This document shows, piece by piece, positions 36,219-45,653 of a stretch of 64,000 nt of DNA; the first letter of the stretch is position 1, and each line of letters starts with the position of its first letter. The notes under the pieces were generated by a model that saw nothing but the letters and a program-made list of their open reading frames with translations, had not been told where the DNA came from and ran no database searches. Source of the stretch: Wolbachia endosymbiont (group B) of Protocalliphora azurea (GTDB lineage: Bacteria; Pseudomonadota; Alphaproteobacteria; Rickettsiales; Anaplasmataceae); NCBI RefSeq assembly GCF_947251865.1, contig NZ_OX366394.1, forward strand, positions 248,001 to 312,000. The letters run 5' to 3'. The position numbers and the translations under genes are program-made.

Positions 36219-36629
36219 ATGAAAATTGGTAGACAAAATTTCTATATCTACAGTGCGGTAAATCCAAGAAGTGGTAAGAAAATCAGCCTACTTGCTCCAT
36301 ATGTAAACACTGATTGTATGAATATATTTCTGGAGCAGATGTCGAAAGATTTAGGCACGAAAAAAGCCTTTCTTGTAATGGATTGTGCAAGTTGGCATAG
36401 ATCAAAAAGTTTGAAATTTCAGGAAAACATTACCATTATATACTTGCCTCCTTATTCACCGGAACTGAATCCTGTTGAGAGGTTGTGGCAATATATCAAA
36501 TACAATACTTTACGTAACAGAGTCTACGATACCATAGGCTTACTTGCAGATGTTCTGTGTAATTTTATTGTCAGTATTTCCAGCACTACTATTAAACGAG
36601 TTTGTAATGTTTCTTATTTGTTCGATTAG
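36219..36629 (+). CDS. IS630-like transposase, orfB (copy A)
   Basis: Catalytic half. The open frame in fact extends back to 36144, where FFDESRFG supplies the first Asp of the DDE triad. The second Asp is in LVMDCASWHRSK and the Glu in NPVERLWQYIK. Translated alone from ATG 36219 it lacks the first Asp and would be inactive. The fused product would have about 333 residues, the usual IS630 size. Confidence 0.82.
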   Translation: MKIGRQNFYIYSAVNPRSGKKISLLAPYVNTDCMNIFLEQMSKDLGTKKAFLVMDCASWHRSKSLKFQENITIIYLPPYSPELNPVERLWQYIKYNTLRNRVYDTIGLLADVLCNFIVSISSTTIKRVCNVSYLFD

Positions 36630-37761
36630 TAATGGAATTTGGTATCAGATGTCCAGGACTGCCAATGGCTTCAACAACTACACAGTTATGGGTTAATCGA
36701 AGGATCATTTAGGCCAGATAATCAAATGTGTGTATTGCGTAGTTATGTGCGGCAACGTAAAAACTTAATTGAAAATGCTGCTACACATATTAATCGTATG
36801 CAAAAGGTGTTGGTACAAATGAATATTCATTTACATAAAGTAATAAGCGATATCACTGGCGTCACAGGAATGCAAATTATTAAAGCAATAGTAGAAGGTG
36901 AAAAGAATCCCGAGAAGCTAGCTGAATTCAGAAGTGTGAATATGAAGAACGATAAAGCTACTATAGCAAAAGCATTAACAGGCGATTATAGAGAAGAACA
37001 TTTATTTGTACTGAAACAAGAATATACAGCATATACTTTTTTTCAAGAGCAAATAACTGAATGTGATAAAAGCATAGAAAATTACTATAAAACATTTGAA
37101 ACAAAGTCCGATGAGAGTAAAGAGTTAGGTAAGGAAAAAAACAAGTCTAGAAAAGGCAGACCAAACTTCACCTTGCGTGAGAAATTGTATAGGATAACCG
37201 GAATAGATTTTACTAAAATTCCTGGATTTGATATACTAACTGTACAAACTATTATTTCAGAAGTTGGCATTAACCATAATAAGTGGCAATCAGAAAAGCA
37301 CTTTACTTCATGGTTAGGACTTAGCCCTGCTAACAAGATCACAGGAGAAAAAGTATTTGGGACAAAAACTCGTAAAGTCATTAATCGCGCTACAAATGCC
37401 CTGCGAATGGCTGCTTATGCTGTGGGAAATAGCAAAAGTGCATTAGGTGCATATTGTAGGAGATTAAAAAGACGGCTAGGAGCAATAAAAGCAATTACTG
37501 CCACAGCAAGAAAATTAGCATGTATTTTTTACCAAATGTTGAAATATGGACAAGAGTATGTGGAAAAAGGAATGAGTTATTATGAAACACGCTACAAAGA
37601 GAAAATTGTGAAAAATTTGATCAAAAAAGCGCAGGAGTTTGGCTACACACTAGTTCAACAAGAAGAGTTGATTAATGGAGTTTCTTAGGAGAAGATTGTG
37701 TAATATAACCGCCCCAAGCTAAAGCACTTCTTCATTGTAAGGTATATATAAGGGATTTTAT

Positions 37762-39105
37762 ATGGCAAAAGCAAAAAGTAAATTAGAAGTAGTGAATCCT
37801 AATGCAGCAGGGATTGATATTGGTTCATCTGTACATTATGCATGCGTACCAGAAGGGAGAGATAAACAACGCGTTCAAAAATTTGGGTGCTTTACAGTAG
37901 ATCTTCATAACCTAGCAAAGTGGTTGAAAAAGTGTGAAGTTAGAACGATAGCCATGGAATCAACAGGAGTATATTGGATTTCTTTGTTTCAAATACTTGA
38001 ATCATATGGATTCGAAGTTAAACTGGTAAATGCACGACATGTAAAAAATGTACCTGGAAGAAAATCAGACGTTCAAGATTGCCAGTGGTTACAGCAATTA
38101 CATAGCTATGGGTTACTTCAAGGATCATTTAGGCCTGATAACCAAATTTGTGTACTACGTGGTTATAATAGACAACATGACAACCTGATAAAAAGTGCAG
38201 CTGTACACACTCAACGTATGCAAAAAGCATTAATTCAAATGAACATTCAATTACACAAGGTTATTAGTGATATTACAGGTGTAACTGGTATGCGAATCAT
38301 TAAAGCAATAATTGCGGGTGAAAGAAACTCTAATAGATTGGCTGAATTGAGTGATAGACGAATAAAAAATGACAGATCAACCATAGCAAAAGCACTAACA
38401 GGTGACTATAGAGAAGAGCATTTGTTTACATTAAAGCAAGAATACGAAGCATATACTTTTTTTCAAGAGCAAATAAAAGAATGTGATAAAAGTATGGAAA
38501 ACTATTATAAAACACTTGAAACAAGATCAAATGAAAATAAGCAATGCAGTAAAGTAAAGAGGTCTGCAGGAAACAAACCAAACTTTGCTGCACACGAAGA
38601 ATTGTATCGAATAACTGGCATGGATTTCACCAAAGTTCCAGGGCTTAATACATCAAATATACAGACCATCCTCTCAGAAGTTGGTCTTAATGCTAATAAA
38701 TGGCCATCAGAAAAACATTTTACTTCTTGGTTGGGATTATGTCCATTTAATAGGATTACAGGAGAAAGAGTGATTAGAAGTGGAACTCGTAAAGTAATTA
38801 ACCGTGCTGCAAATGCTTTTCGACTTGCTGGTTATTCTATGTTGCACAGTAAAAGTGCATTAGGTGCGTACTGTAGAAGATTGAAAAATCGATTGGGAGC
38901 ACCAAAAGCAATAACTGCTACAGCAAGAAAATTAGCATGTATTTTTTATCAAATGCTGAAATGTGGACAAGAATATGTAGAAAAAGGAATGGATTATTAT
39001 GAAAAGTTATATAAGGAAAGAGTAGTAAAGAATCTGGGTAAAAAAGCCAATGAATTTGGTTATATCCTGATAAAAAAAGATGAGCTGATAGGGGAAGTTT
39101 CTTAG
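37762..39105 (+). CDS. IS110 transposase, intact (IS110-a)
   Basis: 447 residues. The DEDD RuvC-like domain is complete: AAGIDIGSSVHYA, AMESTGVYWIS, SDVQDCQWLQQL. The C-terminal domain has KVPGLNTSNIQTILSEVGL and KSALGAYCRRLKNRLG, the latter carrying the Ser region used for recombination. It is closely related to the IS110-b protein. Its leader is separated from it by IS110-b, so expression of its guide RNA is doubtful. Confidence 0.93.
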   Translation: MAKAKSKLEVVNPNAAGIDIGSSVHYACVPEGRDKQRVQKFGCFTVDLHNLAKWLKKCEVRTIAMESTGVYWISLFQILESYGFEVKLVNARHVKNVPGRKSDVQDCQWLQQLHSYGLLQGSFRPDNQICVLRGYNRQHDNLIKSAAVHTQRMQKALIQMNIQLHKVISDITGVTGMRIIKAIIAGERNSNRLAELSDRRIKNDRSTIAKALTGDYREEHLFTLKQEYEAYTFFQEQIKECDKSMENYYKTLETRSNENKQCSKVKRSAGNKPNFAAHEELYRITGMDFTKVPGLNTSNIQTILSEVGLNANKWPSEKHFTSWLGLCPFNRITGERVIRSGTRKVINRAANAFRLAGYSMLHSKSALGAYCRRLKNRLGAPKAITATARKLACIFYQMLKCGQEYVEKGMDYYEKLYKERVVKNLGKKANEFGYILIKKDELIGEVS

Positions 39106-39118
39106 AAGCGAGTAGTAA

Positions 39119-39343
39119 ATGTATAACGAAGATTATCTAATTCAAGTTGAACAAGCAATAAAGAAGCTTCAGAGTGGCGAAAGAGTAGTATCAATTGCTT
39201 ATGGTGACCATGTTGTGCGGTACGGGGAAGTTCAAATAAAGGATTTATTGGAGCTCAGGCAACGAATAAAAGCGGGGTTAAAAGTTGCAGGCATGAAGCC
39301 AAAGAGGAAAATTGTTTTTGCAACAAATAAAGGAGTGATATGA
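39119..39343 (+). CDS. Head-to-tail joining protein gpW-like
   Basis: A 74-residue protein of the lambda gpW type, which binds below the portal and completes heads. EDYLIQVEQAIKKLQSGERV, then VVRYGEVQIKDLLELRQRI, fits the family's two helices and hairpin. It normally follows the large terminase directly, but here 4.3 kb of IS110 DNA separates them, ending 13 bp before its ATG. Confidence 0.8.
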   Translation: MYNEDYLIQVEQAIKKLQSGERVVSIAYGDHVVRYGEVQIKDLLELRQRIKAGLKVAGMKPKRKIVFATNKGVI

Positions 39344-39779
39344 GATGGTAGAAAGCAAGAGGATTAAAGTGAGCTCAGATATGATTATAAATGCAGTAAT
39401 AGATTTATCGCACTGGAATGAAAACATAAATTTTAAATTAGCAAGAGAAGATGGAATATTGGGAGTTATTCATAAAGCAACCCAGGGGCTAAAATACATA
39501 GATCCAACTTATACAGAAAGAAGGAAAGCCGCTGAAGAGGAAGGACTTTTATGGGGTTCATATCATTTTGGTGTAGGAGAAGATGGAAGAGATCAGGCAA
39601 ATCACTTTTTGAATATAGTGGGTGAAACTAAAAATACAATTGTTGTGCTTGATATTGAAGAGAACGAAAGTGGAAAAAATATAGAACCAAGACAAGCAGA
39701 AGATTTTGTTAAAAAAGTTCAAGAAGAAACAGGGCGTTCACCTTTAGTGTATGGAAGTGCTAATTTTTTGAAAGATTTT

Positions 39780-41116
39780 GGGAATGTTCAAAAAAGTGTG
39801 TCAAACCGAAAAAAAAGTAATAAATTGATATAAAAAATGGAGGTTTGATATGAGTCAAGCAAATAGAACTACTGGTTTGGTAGATTATAAAGAATTAGAA
39901 ACAAATATCCTGTCATCTATACGAGAAGGAAGACCATTGACAGGAAGAGATGGAGCATTAACACCGTTTATAAAAAGGCTGCTAGAGGCAAGTCTGGAAG
40001 GTGAAATAGAAAGCCACATGTCAGCTAAAAGTGAAGAAAATAACCGAAGAAATGGAAGGAATGCAAAAACTTTACGTACAAGTTCAGGCTCATTTGAACT
40101 ATTAACACCAAGAGACAGAGAAGGAAGCTTTGAACCGCAAATAGTCAAAAAAAGGCAAACAAGCCTACATCCAGAACTTGAAGCAAAGGTCTTAAGTACA
40201 TACGCCAGTGGCATGGGATACAGAGACATAGCTTCACACGTTGAGGAAATATATGACCATAAAATATCAGCAGCAGAGATATCCAATATTACTGATAAAC
40301 TGCTACCAATAATCAATGAATGGCGCAGCCGTCCATTGCAATCAGTGTATCCAATAGTGTTCATGGATGGCATGTTTTTTAAGGTCAAGGAGGACGGACA
40401 TTGCGTAAGTAAATGCATGTATAATATATTGGGTATAAATCAAAATGGCAGAAAAGAAGTATTAGGTTTTTATCTGGCTGAAAGTGAGGGAGCTAACTTC
40501 TGGTTGGGAGTTTTAAATGACCTCAAAGAAAGAGGAGTAGAAGATATTCTGATTGCATGTGTAGATGGGCTAAAAAGCTTTCCTGCAGCCATCAACAGTG
40601 TATTTCCCAGTGCAGAAGTGCAGCTATGTATAGTACACCAAATAAGAAATTCTCTGAAATATGTATCCAGTAAAGATGTAAAAGTTTTCATGAATGATCT
40701 GAAAAAAATATATCGTGCTTCAAGTAAAGAAATTGCTGAGAATTATCTGCTTGAGCTGGAAGAAAAATGGGGAGAAAAGTATCCTTTAGTTATAAAATCC
40801 TGGCAGAACAATTGGGAAAACTTATCCAGTTATTTTAAGTATTCTGGGCCAGTTAGGAAGCTGATTTACACCACTAATCCAATTGAGGGGTTGCATAGAC
40901 AAATCAGGAAATTTACTAAAACTAAGGGTTCATTTACTAGTACAAATGCCTTGTACAAACAGGTATATTGTGCTATAAAAAAGGTAGAGCAAAGGTGGAT
41001 TATGGCTCTCCCTAATTGGGCTTTAACTATGTCTCAACTTGATATTTTCTTTCCAGATAGATTGAAAATTGAGTTGAACTAAAAATGCGGCTTGACACAC
41101 TTTTTTGAACGTTCCC
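39780..41116 (+). mobile_element. IS256-family insertion sequence
   Basis: 1337 bp with terminal inverted repeats of at least 25 bp (GGGAATGTTCAAAAAAGTGT on the left, GGGAACGTTCAAAAAAGTGT reversed on the right). It is flanked by the 8-bp direct repeat AAGATTTT (39772-39779, 41117-41124), the size expected of IS256. It carries one intact transposase gene. Confidence 0.93.
39850..41082 (+). CDS. IS256 (Mutator-type) transposase
   Basis: 410 residues. The DDE triad is visible as IVFMDGMFFKV, IACVDGLKSFPAAIN and YTTNPIEGLHRQIRKFTK. The central CxxC-like HQIRNSLKYV region is the family's zinc/His segment. It has an AGG ribosome site, no disruption, and so is probably active. Integration is in the phage lysozyme gene. 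Confidence 0.93.
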   Translation: MSQANRTTGLVDYKELETNILSSIREGRPLTGRDGALTPFIKRLLEASLEGEIESHMSAKSEENNRRNGRNAKTLRTSSGSFELLTPRDREGSFEPQIVKKRQTSLHPELEAKVLSTYASGMGYRDIASHVEEIYDHKISAAEISNITDKLLPIINEWRSRPLQSVYPIVFMDGMFFKVKEDGHCVSKCMYNILGINQNGRKEVLGFYLAESEGANFWLGVLNDLKERGVEDILIACVDGLKSFPAAINSVFPSAEVQLCIVHQIRNSLKYVSSKDVKVFMNDLKKIYRASSKEIAENYLLELEEKWGEKYPLVIKSWQNNWENLSSYFKYSGPVRKLIYTTNPIEGLHRQIRKFTKTKGSFTSTNALYKQVYCAIKKVEQRWIMALPNWALTMSQLDIFFPDRLKIELN

Positions 41117-41330
41117 AAGATTTTGCCACACCAATTTTGACTAAATGTCCATTATGGATAGCAAGATATGGAGATCAACCTGTTTTACCGCAAGGCTGGA
41201 ATAAGTGGATTTTATGGCAATACACCGACGGTAAAAATGGTCCAGAGCCACATGAAGTAAGTGGAATCGGAAAATGTGACAGAAATAAATTTAACGGCAC
41301 ATTAAAAGAATTAAGAGAATTTTGGTTAGT

Positions 41331-42734
41331 ATGATGCTGAAAAATTTCAAACAACTATTTAGCAAGCCAAAAATCAAAAGTTCAGCATGGGATGCAGCAG
41401 GGTCAGGAAGAAGATTTTTTCACTTTCAACCAGAGTTAGGAAGTATAAACAATTTGCTGTCTCAAAACCTTGAAACTTTACGTAGTAGATCACGTGATAT
41501 GGTGAGAAAAAATCCATATGCAGCAAATATTATTGATACAATAGTAAGTAACTCTATTGGAACAGGAATAAAGCCGCAATCAAAAGCAAAATTTCGAAAG
41601 AAAGTACAAGAATTATGGCTAAAATGGACAGACGAAGCAGATAGCTGTGGAATAAGTGATTTTTATGGATTACAAGCTCTAGTATGCAGAAGTATGATAG
41701 AGGGAGGAGAATGTTTTGTACGTCTGCGGATCCGAAAACCTGAAGATGGTCTATGTGTACCTCTGCAATTACAAGTACTTGAGTCTGAACATTTAGATAA
41801 TAAAACAAATCAAACTTTAGCAAATGGTAATGTAATAAGAAACGGGATTGAGTTCAATAGACTTGGGCAAAGAGAGGCATATTACTTATTTAGAGAACAC
41901 CCTGGTGAAAGTACGTTTGGAGAATCAGTGAGAGTACCAGCAAATGATGTTTTACATATTTATAGACCATTAAGACCTGGGCAAATTAGGGGAGAGCCAT
42001 GGCTTTCTAATATACTGCTAAAGCTTTATGAGCTTGATCAATATGATGATGCAGAGCTGGTGAGAAAGAAAACTGCAGCAATGTTTGCTGGATTTATTAC
42101 AAGACTCGATCCAGAAGCAAATATCATGGGAGAAGGTGAAGCAAGTGAGCAAGGAGTAGCATTATCTGGCCTAGAACCTGGAACAATGCAGCTTTTAGAC
42201 CCAGGAGAAGACATAAAATTTTCAGAGCCGTCAGATGTTGGAGGAAGTTATGAAGCATTCATGAGACAGCAACTGAGGGCAATAGCAATAGGTACAGGAA
42301 TAACATATGAGCAGCTAACAGGAGATTTAACAGGTGTTAATTATTCATCAATCAGAGCTGGATTAATAGAGTTTCGTCGTCGATGCGCTATGCTGCAACA
42401 TAACATTATGGTATTCCAATTTTGCAGACCAGTATGGAGTAGATGGCTAGAGTTAGCAGTACTTTGTGGAGAACTCTGTATAGATGAAAAAGTAGTAAAA
42501 GCAGCGAAAGAAGAAGTAAAATGGATACCACAGGGATTTGATTGGGTGGATCCACTGAAAGACCAGCAAGCACAACAAATGGCAGTAAGAAATGGATTTA
42601 AGAGTCGATCGGAAGTAGTATCAGAAATGGGTTACGATGTTGAAGAAATAGATCAAGAAATAGCAGAAGATCAAAAGCGTGCTGATTCTCTCAACCTTTT
42701 CTTTGATTCTGATGTCAGGACACAAACAAAATAA
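41331..42734 (+). CDS. Phage portal protein (lambda gpB family)
   Basis: This forms the dodecameric portal ring through which DNA enters the head. It has 467 residues from ATG 41331, which overlaps the lysozyme stop (ATGA); a TTG nine bases earlier is less likely. Family features are NPYAANIIDTIVSNSIGTGI near 60-80, EGGECFVRLR, and the tail region FDWVDPLKDQQAQQMAVRNG. It is located correctly before the S49 protease. Confidence 0.92.
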   Translation: MMLKNFKQLFSKPKIKSSAWDAAGSGRRFFHFQPELGSINNLLSQNLETLRSRSRDMVRKNPYAANIIDTIVSNSIGTGIKPQSKAKFRKKVQELWLKWTDEADSCGISDFYGLQALVCRSMIEGGECFVRLRIRKPEDGLCVPLQLQVLESEHLDNKTNQTLANGNVIRNGIEFNRLGQREAYYLFREHPGESTFGESVRVPANDVLHIYRPLRPGQIRGEPWLSNILLKLYELDQYDDAELVRKKTAAMFAGFITRLDPEANIMGEGEASEQGVALSGLEPGTMQLLDPGEDIKFSEPSDVGGSYEAFMRQQLRAIAIGTGITYEQLTGDLTGVNYSSIRAGLIEFRRRCAMLQHNIMVFQFCRPVWSRWLELAVLCGELCIDEKVVKAAKEEVKWIPQGFDWVDPLKDQQAQQMAVRNGFKSRSEVVSEMGYDVEEIDQEIAEDQKRADSLNLFFDSDVRTQTK

Positions 42735-42748
42735 ATCTCGTTTACTTT

Positions 42749-43837
42749 ATGGAAATTTTACAAACCAACTGGCTATGTAGGCCGATGATGATAGAGCAAA
42801 AAAGCTTTGACCTGTTGTCACTATATAACGGAAAACAACCTATCTTGAAAAATATAAAACATGCAGTAAATCAGAATATAGAAAAAACAGCAGTAATAGC
42901 AATACATGGAATTTTGACCAAAAAACCAGGAGCTTTTGACGTCTTTCTGGGAATGACATCATATGAGCAAATAGAAGAACAAATTACACAAGCATTAGCA
43001 GATAGTAGCATAGAGACAATTATACTGGAAATAGACAGCCCCGGAGGAGAGGTAAACGGTATATTTGACCTGGCTGATTTTATTTATGAATCAAGAGCAA
43101 AAAAGAGAATTGTGGCATTAGCAAATGATGATGCATACTCTGCTGCGTACGCTATAGCCTCTAGCGCTGAAAAGATTTTTCTCACCCGCACTTCAGGAGT
43201 TGGGAGTATAGGAGTAATAGCAAGTCATATAGATCAAAGTGGGTTTGATGAAAAACAGGGAATAAAATACACCACAATCTTTGCTGGCAGTCGAAAGAAT
43301 GATTTAAATCCGCATGAGCCAATGACGTCTGAAAGTCTGGAAAGCTTACAAAAAGAAGTAGACCGACTATATGAAATGTTTTTGCAGCTAATAGCAAGGA
43401 ACAGAGGTCTTTCAATTGAAAAGATTCGATCAACAGAAGCAGGTCTATATTTTGGCGAGAAAGCAGTAGAAATAGGCCTTGCAGACGGAATGACAATTCT
43501 TTCATCTATTAATAAAAACAGGAGTATTACTATGAATGAACGAACTACAACTGACCTAGAAACTGATAATTTAACTAAGTATCGTAATGAAGTTCTTGAA
43601 TTAATACGTTTATGTAATATATCAAAGATGCCAGAGAAAATAGGAGAATTTATTGAGCAGAGTGTAAGTGTTGAGCAAGCAAGGGAAGTTTTAATGGAAT
43701 TACTTGCAGAAAGAACAAAGAAGACAGAGATAATAAGTACAATACCACAGAATTCAGGAGAAGAGTTGATGATGCAGGTAGCGAAAAGTCGTAGGCATTT
43801 AAAATATATAACAAAAGGAGAAAAGCAAAATGAGTAG
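42749..43837 (+). CDS. S49 (SppA/gpC-like) head maturation protease with C-terminal scaffold
   Basis: Residues 45-255 form a ClpP-like S49 peptidase: IDSPGGEVNG, catalytic Ser131 in DDAYSAAYAIAS and Lys183 in AGSRKNDLNPHEP. Residues ~262-362 are helical and can be made separately from an internal start (see next entry). As in lambda gpC/Nu3, the protease would assemble with the scaffold and later degrade it. The 3' end overlaps gpD by 8 bases. Confidence 0.9.
   Translation: MEILQTNWLCRPMMIEQKSFDLLSLYNGKQPILKNIKHAVNQNIEKTAVIAIHGILTKKPGAFDVFLGMTSYEQIEEQITQALADSSIETIILEIDSPGGEVNGIFDLADFIYESRAKKRIVALANDDAYSAAYAIASSAEKIFLTRTSGVGSIGVIASHIDQSGFDEKQGIKYTTIFAGSRKNDLNPHEPMTSESLESLQKEVDRLYEMFLQLIARNRGLSIEKIRSTEAGLYFGEKAVEIGLADGMTILSSINKNRSITMNERTTTDLETDNLTKYRNEVLELIRLCNISKMPEKIGEFIEQSVSVEQAREVLMELLAERTKKTEIISTIPQNSGEELMMQVAKSRRHLKYITKGEKQNE
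43532..43837 (+). CDS. Nested in-frame scaffold protein (lambda Nu3-like)
   Basis: An internal ATG at 43532, in the same frame as the S49 gene, has AGGAG seven bases ahead. It begins exactly where the protease domain ends. The 101-residue product is charged and helical (ERTTTDLETDNLTKYRNEVL to SRRHLKYITKG). Lambda makes its Nu3 scaffold from such a nested start within gene C. Placement and ribosome site are seen; the scaffold role is inferred. Confidence 0.6.
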   Translation: MNERTTTDLETDNLTKYRNEVLELIRLCNISKMPEKIGEFIEQSVSVEQAREVLMELLAERTKKTEIISTIPQNSGEELMMQVAKSRRHLKYITKGEKQNE

Positions 43838-44201
43838 TATAACAGAACAAAATAACCTTGGTGATCTTCTAAAATATGAAGCATCAAATTTATATTCACG
43901 AGATCAAATAACTGTTGCCAAAGGACAGAATCTCAAGCTTGGTGCAGTAGTTGCTAAAAAGACTGAAGATGGTTTTATTAGGGTCTTAAATCTAACAGCA
44001 ACCGATGGCACACAAACGGCAATAGGAGTAATTTCAAGTGATGTAAACGCAAAGGAAAATGCTAAAGGAGTAATTATTGCTCGCGGTGCAATGCTAGCAG
44101 ATCATGCAGTTGTATGGCCAGCAAATATCACTGAAGAGCAGAAAAATGCAGCAATAAAGCAACTTGAAACACGAGGGATCATTATCCGTAAAGCAGTCTA
44201 A
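43830..44201 (+). CDS. Head decoration protein D-like
   Basis: A 123-residue lambda gpD-type capsid stabiliser. It shows YSRDQITVAKGQNLKLGAVV at the N-terminus and AIGVISSDVNAKENAKGVII, then RGAMLADHAVVWP, typical of the family. It overlaps the protease gene by 8 bases and precedes the capsid gene, the lambda order. Confidence 0.88.
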   Translation: MSSITEQNNLGDLLKYEASNLYSRDQITVAKGQNLKLGAVVAKKTEDGFIRVLNLTATDGTQTAIGVISSDVNAKENAKGVIIARGAMLADHAVVWPANITEEQKNAAIKQLETRGIIIRKAV

Positions 44202-44244
44202 AGCTATATTAAACAATAAAAAACACAAAGGGGGAAAAGAAAAA

Positions 44245-45249
44245 ATGCAAAATCCATTTACAAATACAGCATTTAGTATGACGGCACTAACTAATGCGAT
44301 GAATATATTGCCGATAAATTATGGACGGGTTGAAAATTTAAATTTATTTCCAAGTAGGTCAGTAAGATTTAGACATATTACCATAGAAGAGCAAAATGGA
44401 GTATTAAGTTTACTACCAACGCAAGTACCCGGAGCACCAGCAACAGTAGGAAAAAGAGGAAAAAGAAAGGTAAGAACATTTACGATTCCACATATTCCGC
44501 ATGATGATGTAGTGTTACCAGAAGAAGTACAGGGAATAAGAGCATTTGGATCAGAAAGTGAACTTAAAGCGCTGGCAGATGTAATAACTGACCATTTGCA
44601 GCTAATGAGAAATAAACATGCAATAACGTTGGAGCATTTGCGTATGGGAGCGCTGAAAGGAATAATTCTGGACGCAGATGGCAGTGAATTGTTAAATCTG
44701 TACAACGAATTTGAAATAACACCAAAAGTAGTAAATTTTGCCCTTGGAACAGCAACAACTGATGTAAAGCGTAAGTGTCTGGAAGTACTCCGGCACATAG
44801 AAGATAACTTAAGTGGTGAATATATGACAGGAATTCATGCTTTAGTAAGCCCTGAGTTTTTTGATGCACTTACTTCTCATGCTAAAGTGAAAGAAGCATA
44901 TGAGAGATGGCAAGAAGGAGCAGCGCTAAGAAATGATATGAGGTCAGGATTTACGTTCTGTGGAATAACGTTTGAGGAATATAGAGGACAAGCAACTGAT
45001 CCTGAAGGAACCGTGAGAAGATTTATAGAAAGGGATACGGGGCACTGTTTTCCAGTAGGAACAGCAAGCACATTTACAACATATTTTGCACCAGCAGATT
45101 TTAATGAAACAGTGAATACTCTTGGACAGCCACTCTATGCAAAACAAGAGCCAAGAAGATTTGATAGAGGGACTGATTTGCATACGCAGTCAAACCCTCT
45201 GCCAATGTGCCACCGTCCAGCAATACTAGTCAAGATCGTTGCAACATAG
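44245..45249 (+). CDS. Major capsid protein E
   Basis: This is the principal head subunit (lambda gpE family). ATG 44245 was chosen because GGGGGA lies upstream and the capsid homology starts here; a longer frame from 44164 overlaps gpD. 334 residues. Features are RHITIEEQNGVLSLLPTQVP, a conserved GALKGIILDADGSELLNLY and the C-terminal FAPADFNETVNTLGQPLYAK. It appears intact. Confidence 0.92.
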   Translation: MQNPFTNTAFSMTALTNAMNILPINYGRVENLNLFPSRSVRFRHITIEEQNGVLSLLPTQVPGAPATVGKRGKRKVRTFTIPHIPHDDVVLPEEVQGIRAFGSESELKALADVITDHLQLMRNKHAITLEHLRMGALKGIILDADGSELLNLYNEFEITPKVVNFALGTATTDVKRKCLEVLRHIEDNLSGEYMTGIHALVSPEFFDALTSHAKVKEAYERWQEGAALRNDMRSGFTFCGITFEEYRGQATDPEGTVRRFIERDTGHCFPVGTASTFTTYFAPADFNETVNTLGQPLYAKQEPRRFDRGTDLHTQSNPLPMCHRPAILVKIVAT

Positions 45250-45332
45250 GTAGAGCAAATATAAAGCGGTGTGAGGCAGAAGAATGCTTTACCTCTTCTT
45301 AGCATATAAATGTTAGTATATAGCGGAGAAAT

Positions 45333-45653
45333 GTGCAAGAGAATATTAAGAGATTATTTAAAGATTGTTTTGCTCATTTAGGAAAAGTAGCTTTGTATGA
45401 ATCAAAGGATAAGTCATATATGGTACAAGTACTAAAGCAACAGCCAGATAAATTATACGAGATTGGTGAAGGACAATTTGTGGGAGAGATGCTTTTTCTT
45501 GAGGTAAGCGTTTTTGATGTACTCAGGCCAATGGTGGGAGATATTTTTGTTATTGATGGTTGTAAATATAAAGTATATTCTCCGCCACTGCGAGGTAATT
45601 CAGGAATAGTTTGGAATATAAACTGTACAGTACTTGGAGAGAAAGATGTTTAA
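45333..45653 (+). CDS. Head-tail attachment protein (gpFII-like)
   Basis: A 106-residue protein with the beta-rich pattern of lambda gpFII-type connector proteins (KVALYESKDKSYMVQVLKQQ, then RPMVGDIFVIDGCKYKVYSP). The start is GTG with GGAG ahead. It lies between the capsid and minor tail genes, the place for a connector. Confidence 0.6.
   Translation: MQENIKRLFKDCFAHLGKVALYESKDKSYMVQVLKQQPDKLYEIGEGQFVGEMLFLEVSVFDVLRPMVGDIFVIDGCKYKVYSPPLRGNSGIVWNINCTVLGEKDV

Larger units (their letters stand above)
35545..36644 (+). mobile_element. IS630-like element, copy A
   Basis: 1100 bp, starting TACCAATTCCCACTA and ending GGAATTTGGTA. It is flanked by the direct repeat TCA (35542-35544 and 36645-36647). 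Deleting it plus one TCA restores an unbroken IS110 frame (GRKS-DVQDC). It differs from copies B-D in at least one base (ATG instead of GTG just before the T7 run). Confidence 0.92.
34972..37688 (+). mobile_element. IS110-b nested inside IS110-a
   Basis: It is inserted in the leader of IS110-a at TCGTTTAG/GAGAAGATT. The left junction is at 34971/34972 and the right junction after TTTCTTAG at 37688. The uninterrupted version of this site is seen in IS110-b's own leader (CTCGGTTAGGAGATTG). Its transposase gene is itself split by IS630 copy A. Confidence 0.8.
35239..37688 (+). pseudogene. IS110 transposase (DEDD), split by IS630 copy A
   Basis: The N-terminal part runs from ATG 35239 (AAGGAG upstream): AAGIDVGSAIHYV carries the first Asp and AMESTGVYWIP the Glu. 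The frame breaks at GRKS with the IS630 insertion and resumes at 36645 as SDVQDCQWLQQLHSYG. The C-terminal Ser-type transposase domain (RITGIDFTKIPGFDILTVQT to TAGARK-like AITATARKLACIFYQMLKYG) is complete. Without the insertion the protein would be about 450 residues, like the tandem neighbour. Confidence 0.88.
34773..39105 (+). mobile_element. IS110-a (outer IS110 element)
   Basis: It is inserted between terminase and gpW without target duplication. Left junction: TGGATCAG (34765-34772) then the IS. Right junction: TTTCTTAG ending at 39105 then AAGCGAG. Its non-coding leader (34773-34971 continued at 37689-37761) has been split by IS110-b. Its transposase (37762-39105) is intact. Boundaries are good to about 2 bp because AG is shared at both junctions. 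Confidence 0.8.
39345..41334 (+). pseudogene. GH25-family phage lysozyme, split by IS256
   Basis: This is a muramidase that would cut peptidoglycan. The N-terminal half has the catalytic-type Asp in AVIDLSHWN (D20), HKATQGLKYIDPTY, and VVLDIEEN. After the IS, ATPILTKCPLWIARYGDQPV continues through WILWQYTDGK. Removing 39780-41116 and one 8-bp repeat rejoins ANFLKDF to ATPIL in frame. It is broken as it stands, so endolysin activity from this locus is lost. Confidence 0.9.

Noticed and set aside
40470..40691. Antisense frames in IS256
   Set aside because: Shadow of the transposase gene.
43182..43899. Long minus-strand frames in the protease/gpD region
   Set aside because: They oppose well-supported head genes and have no ribosome sites or domains.
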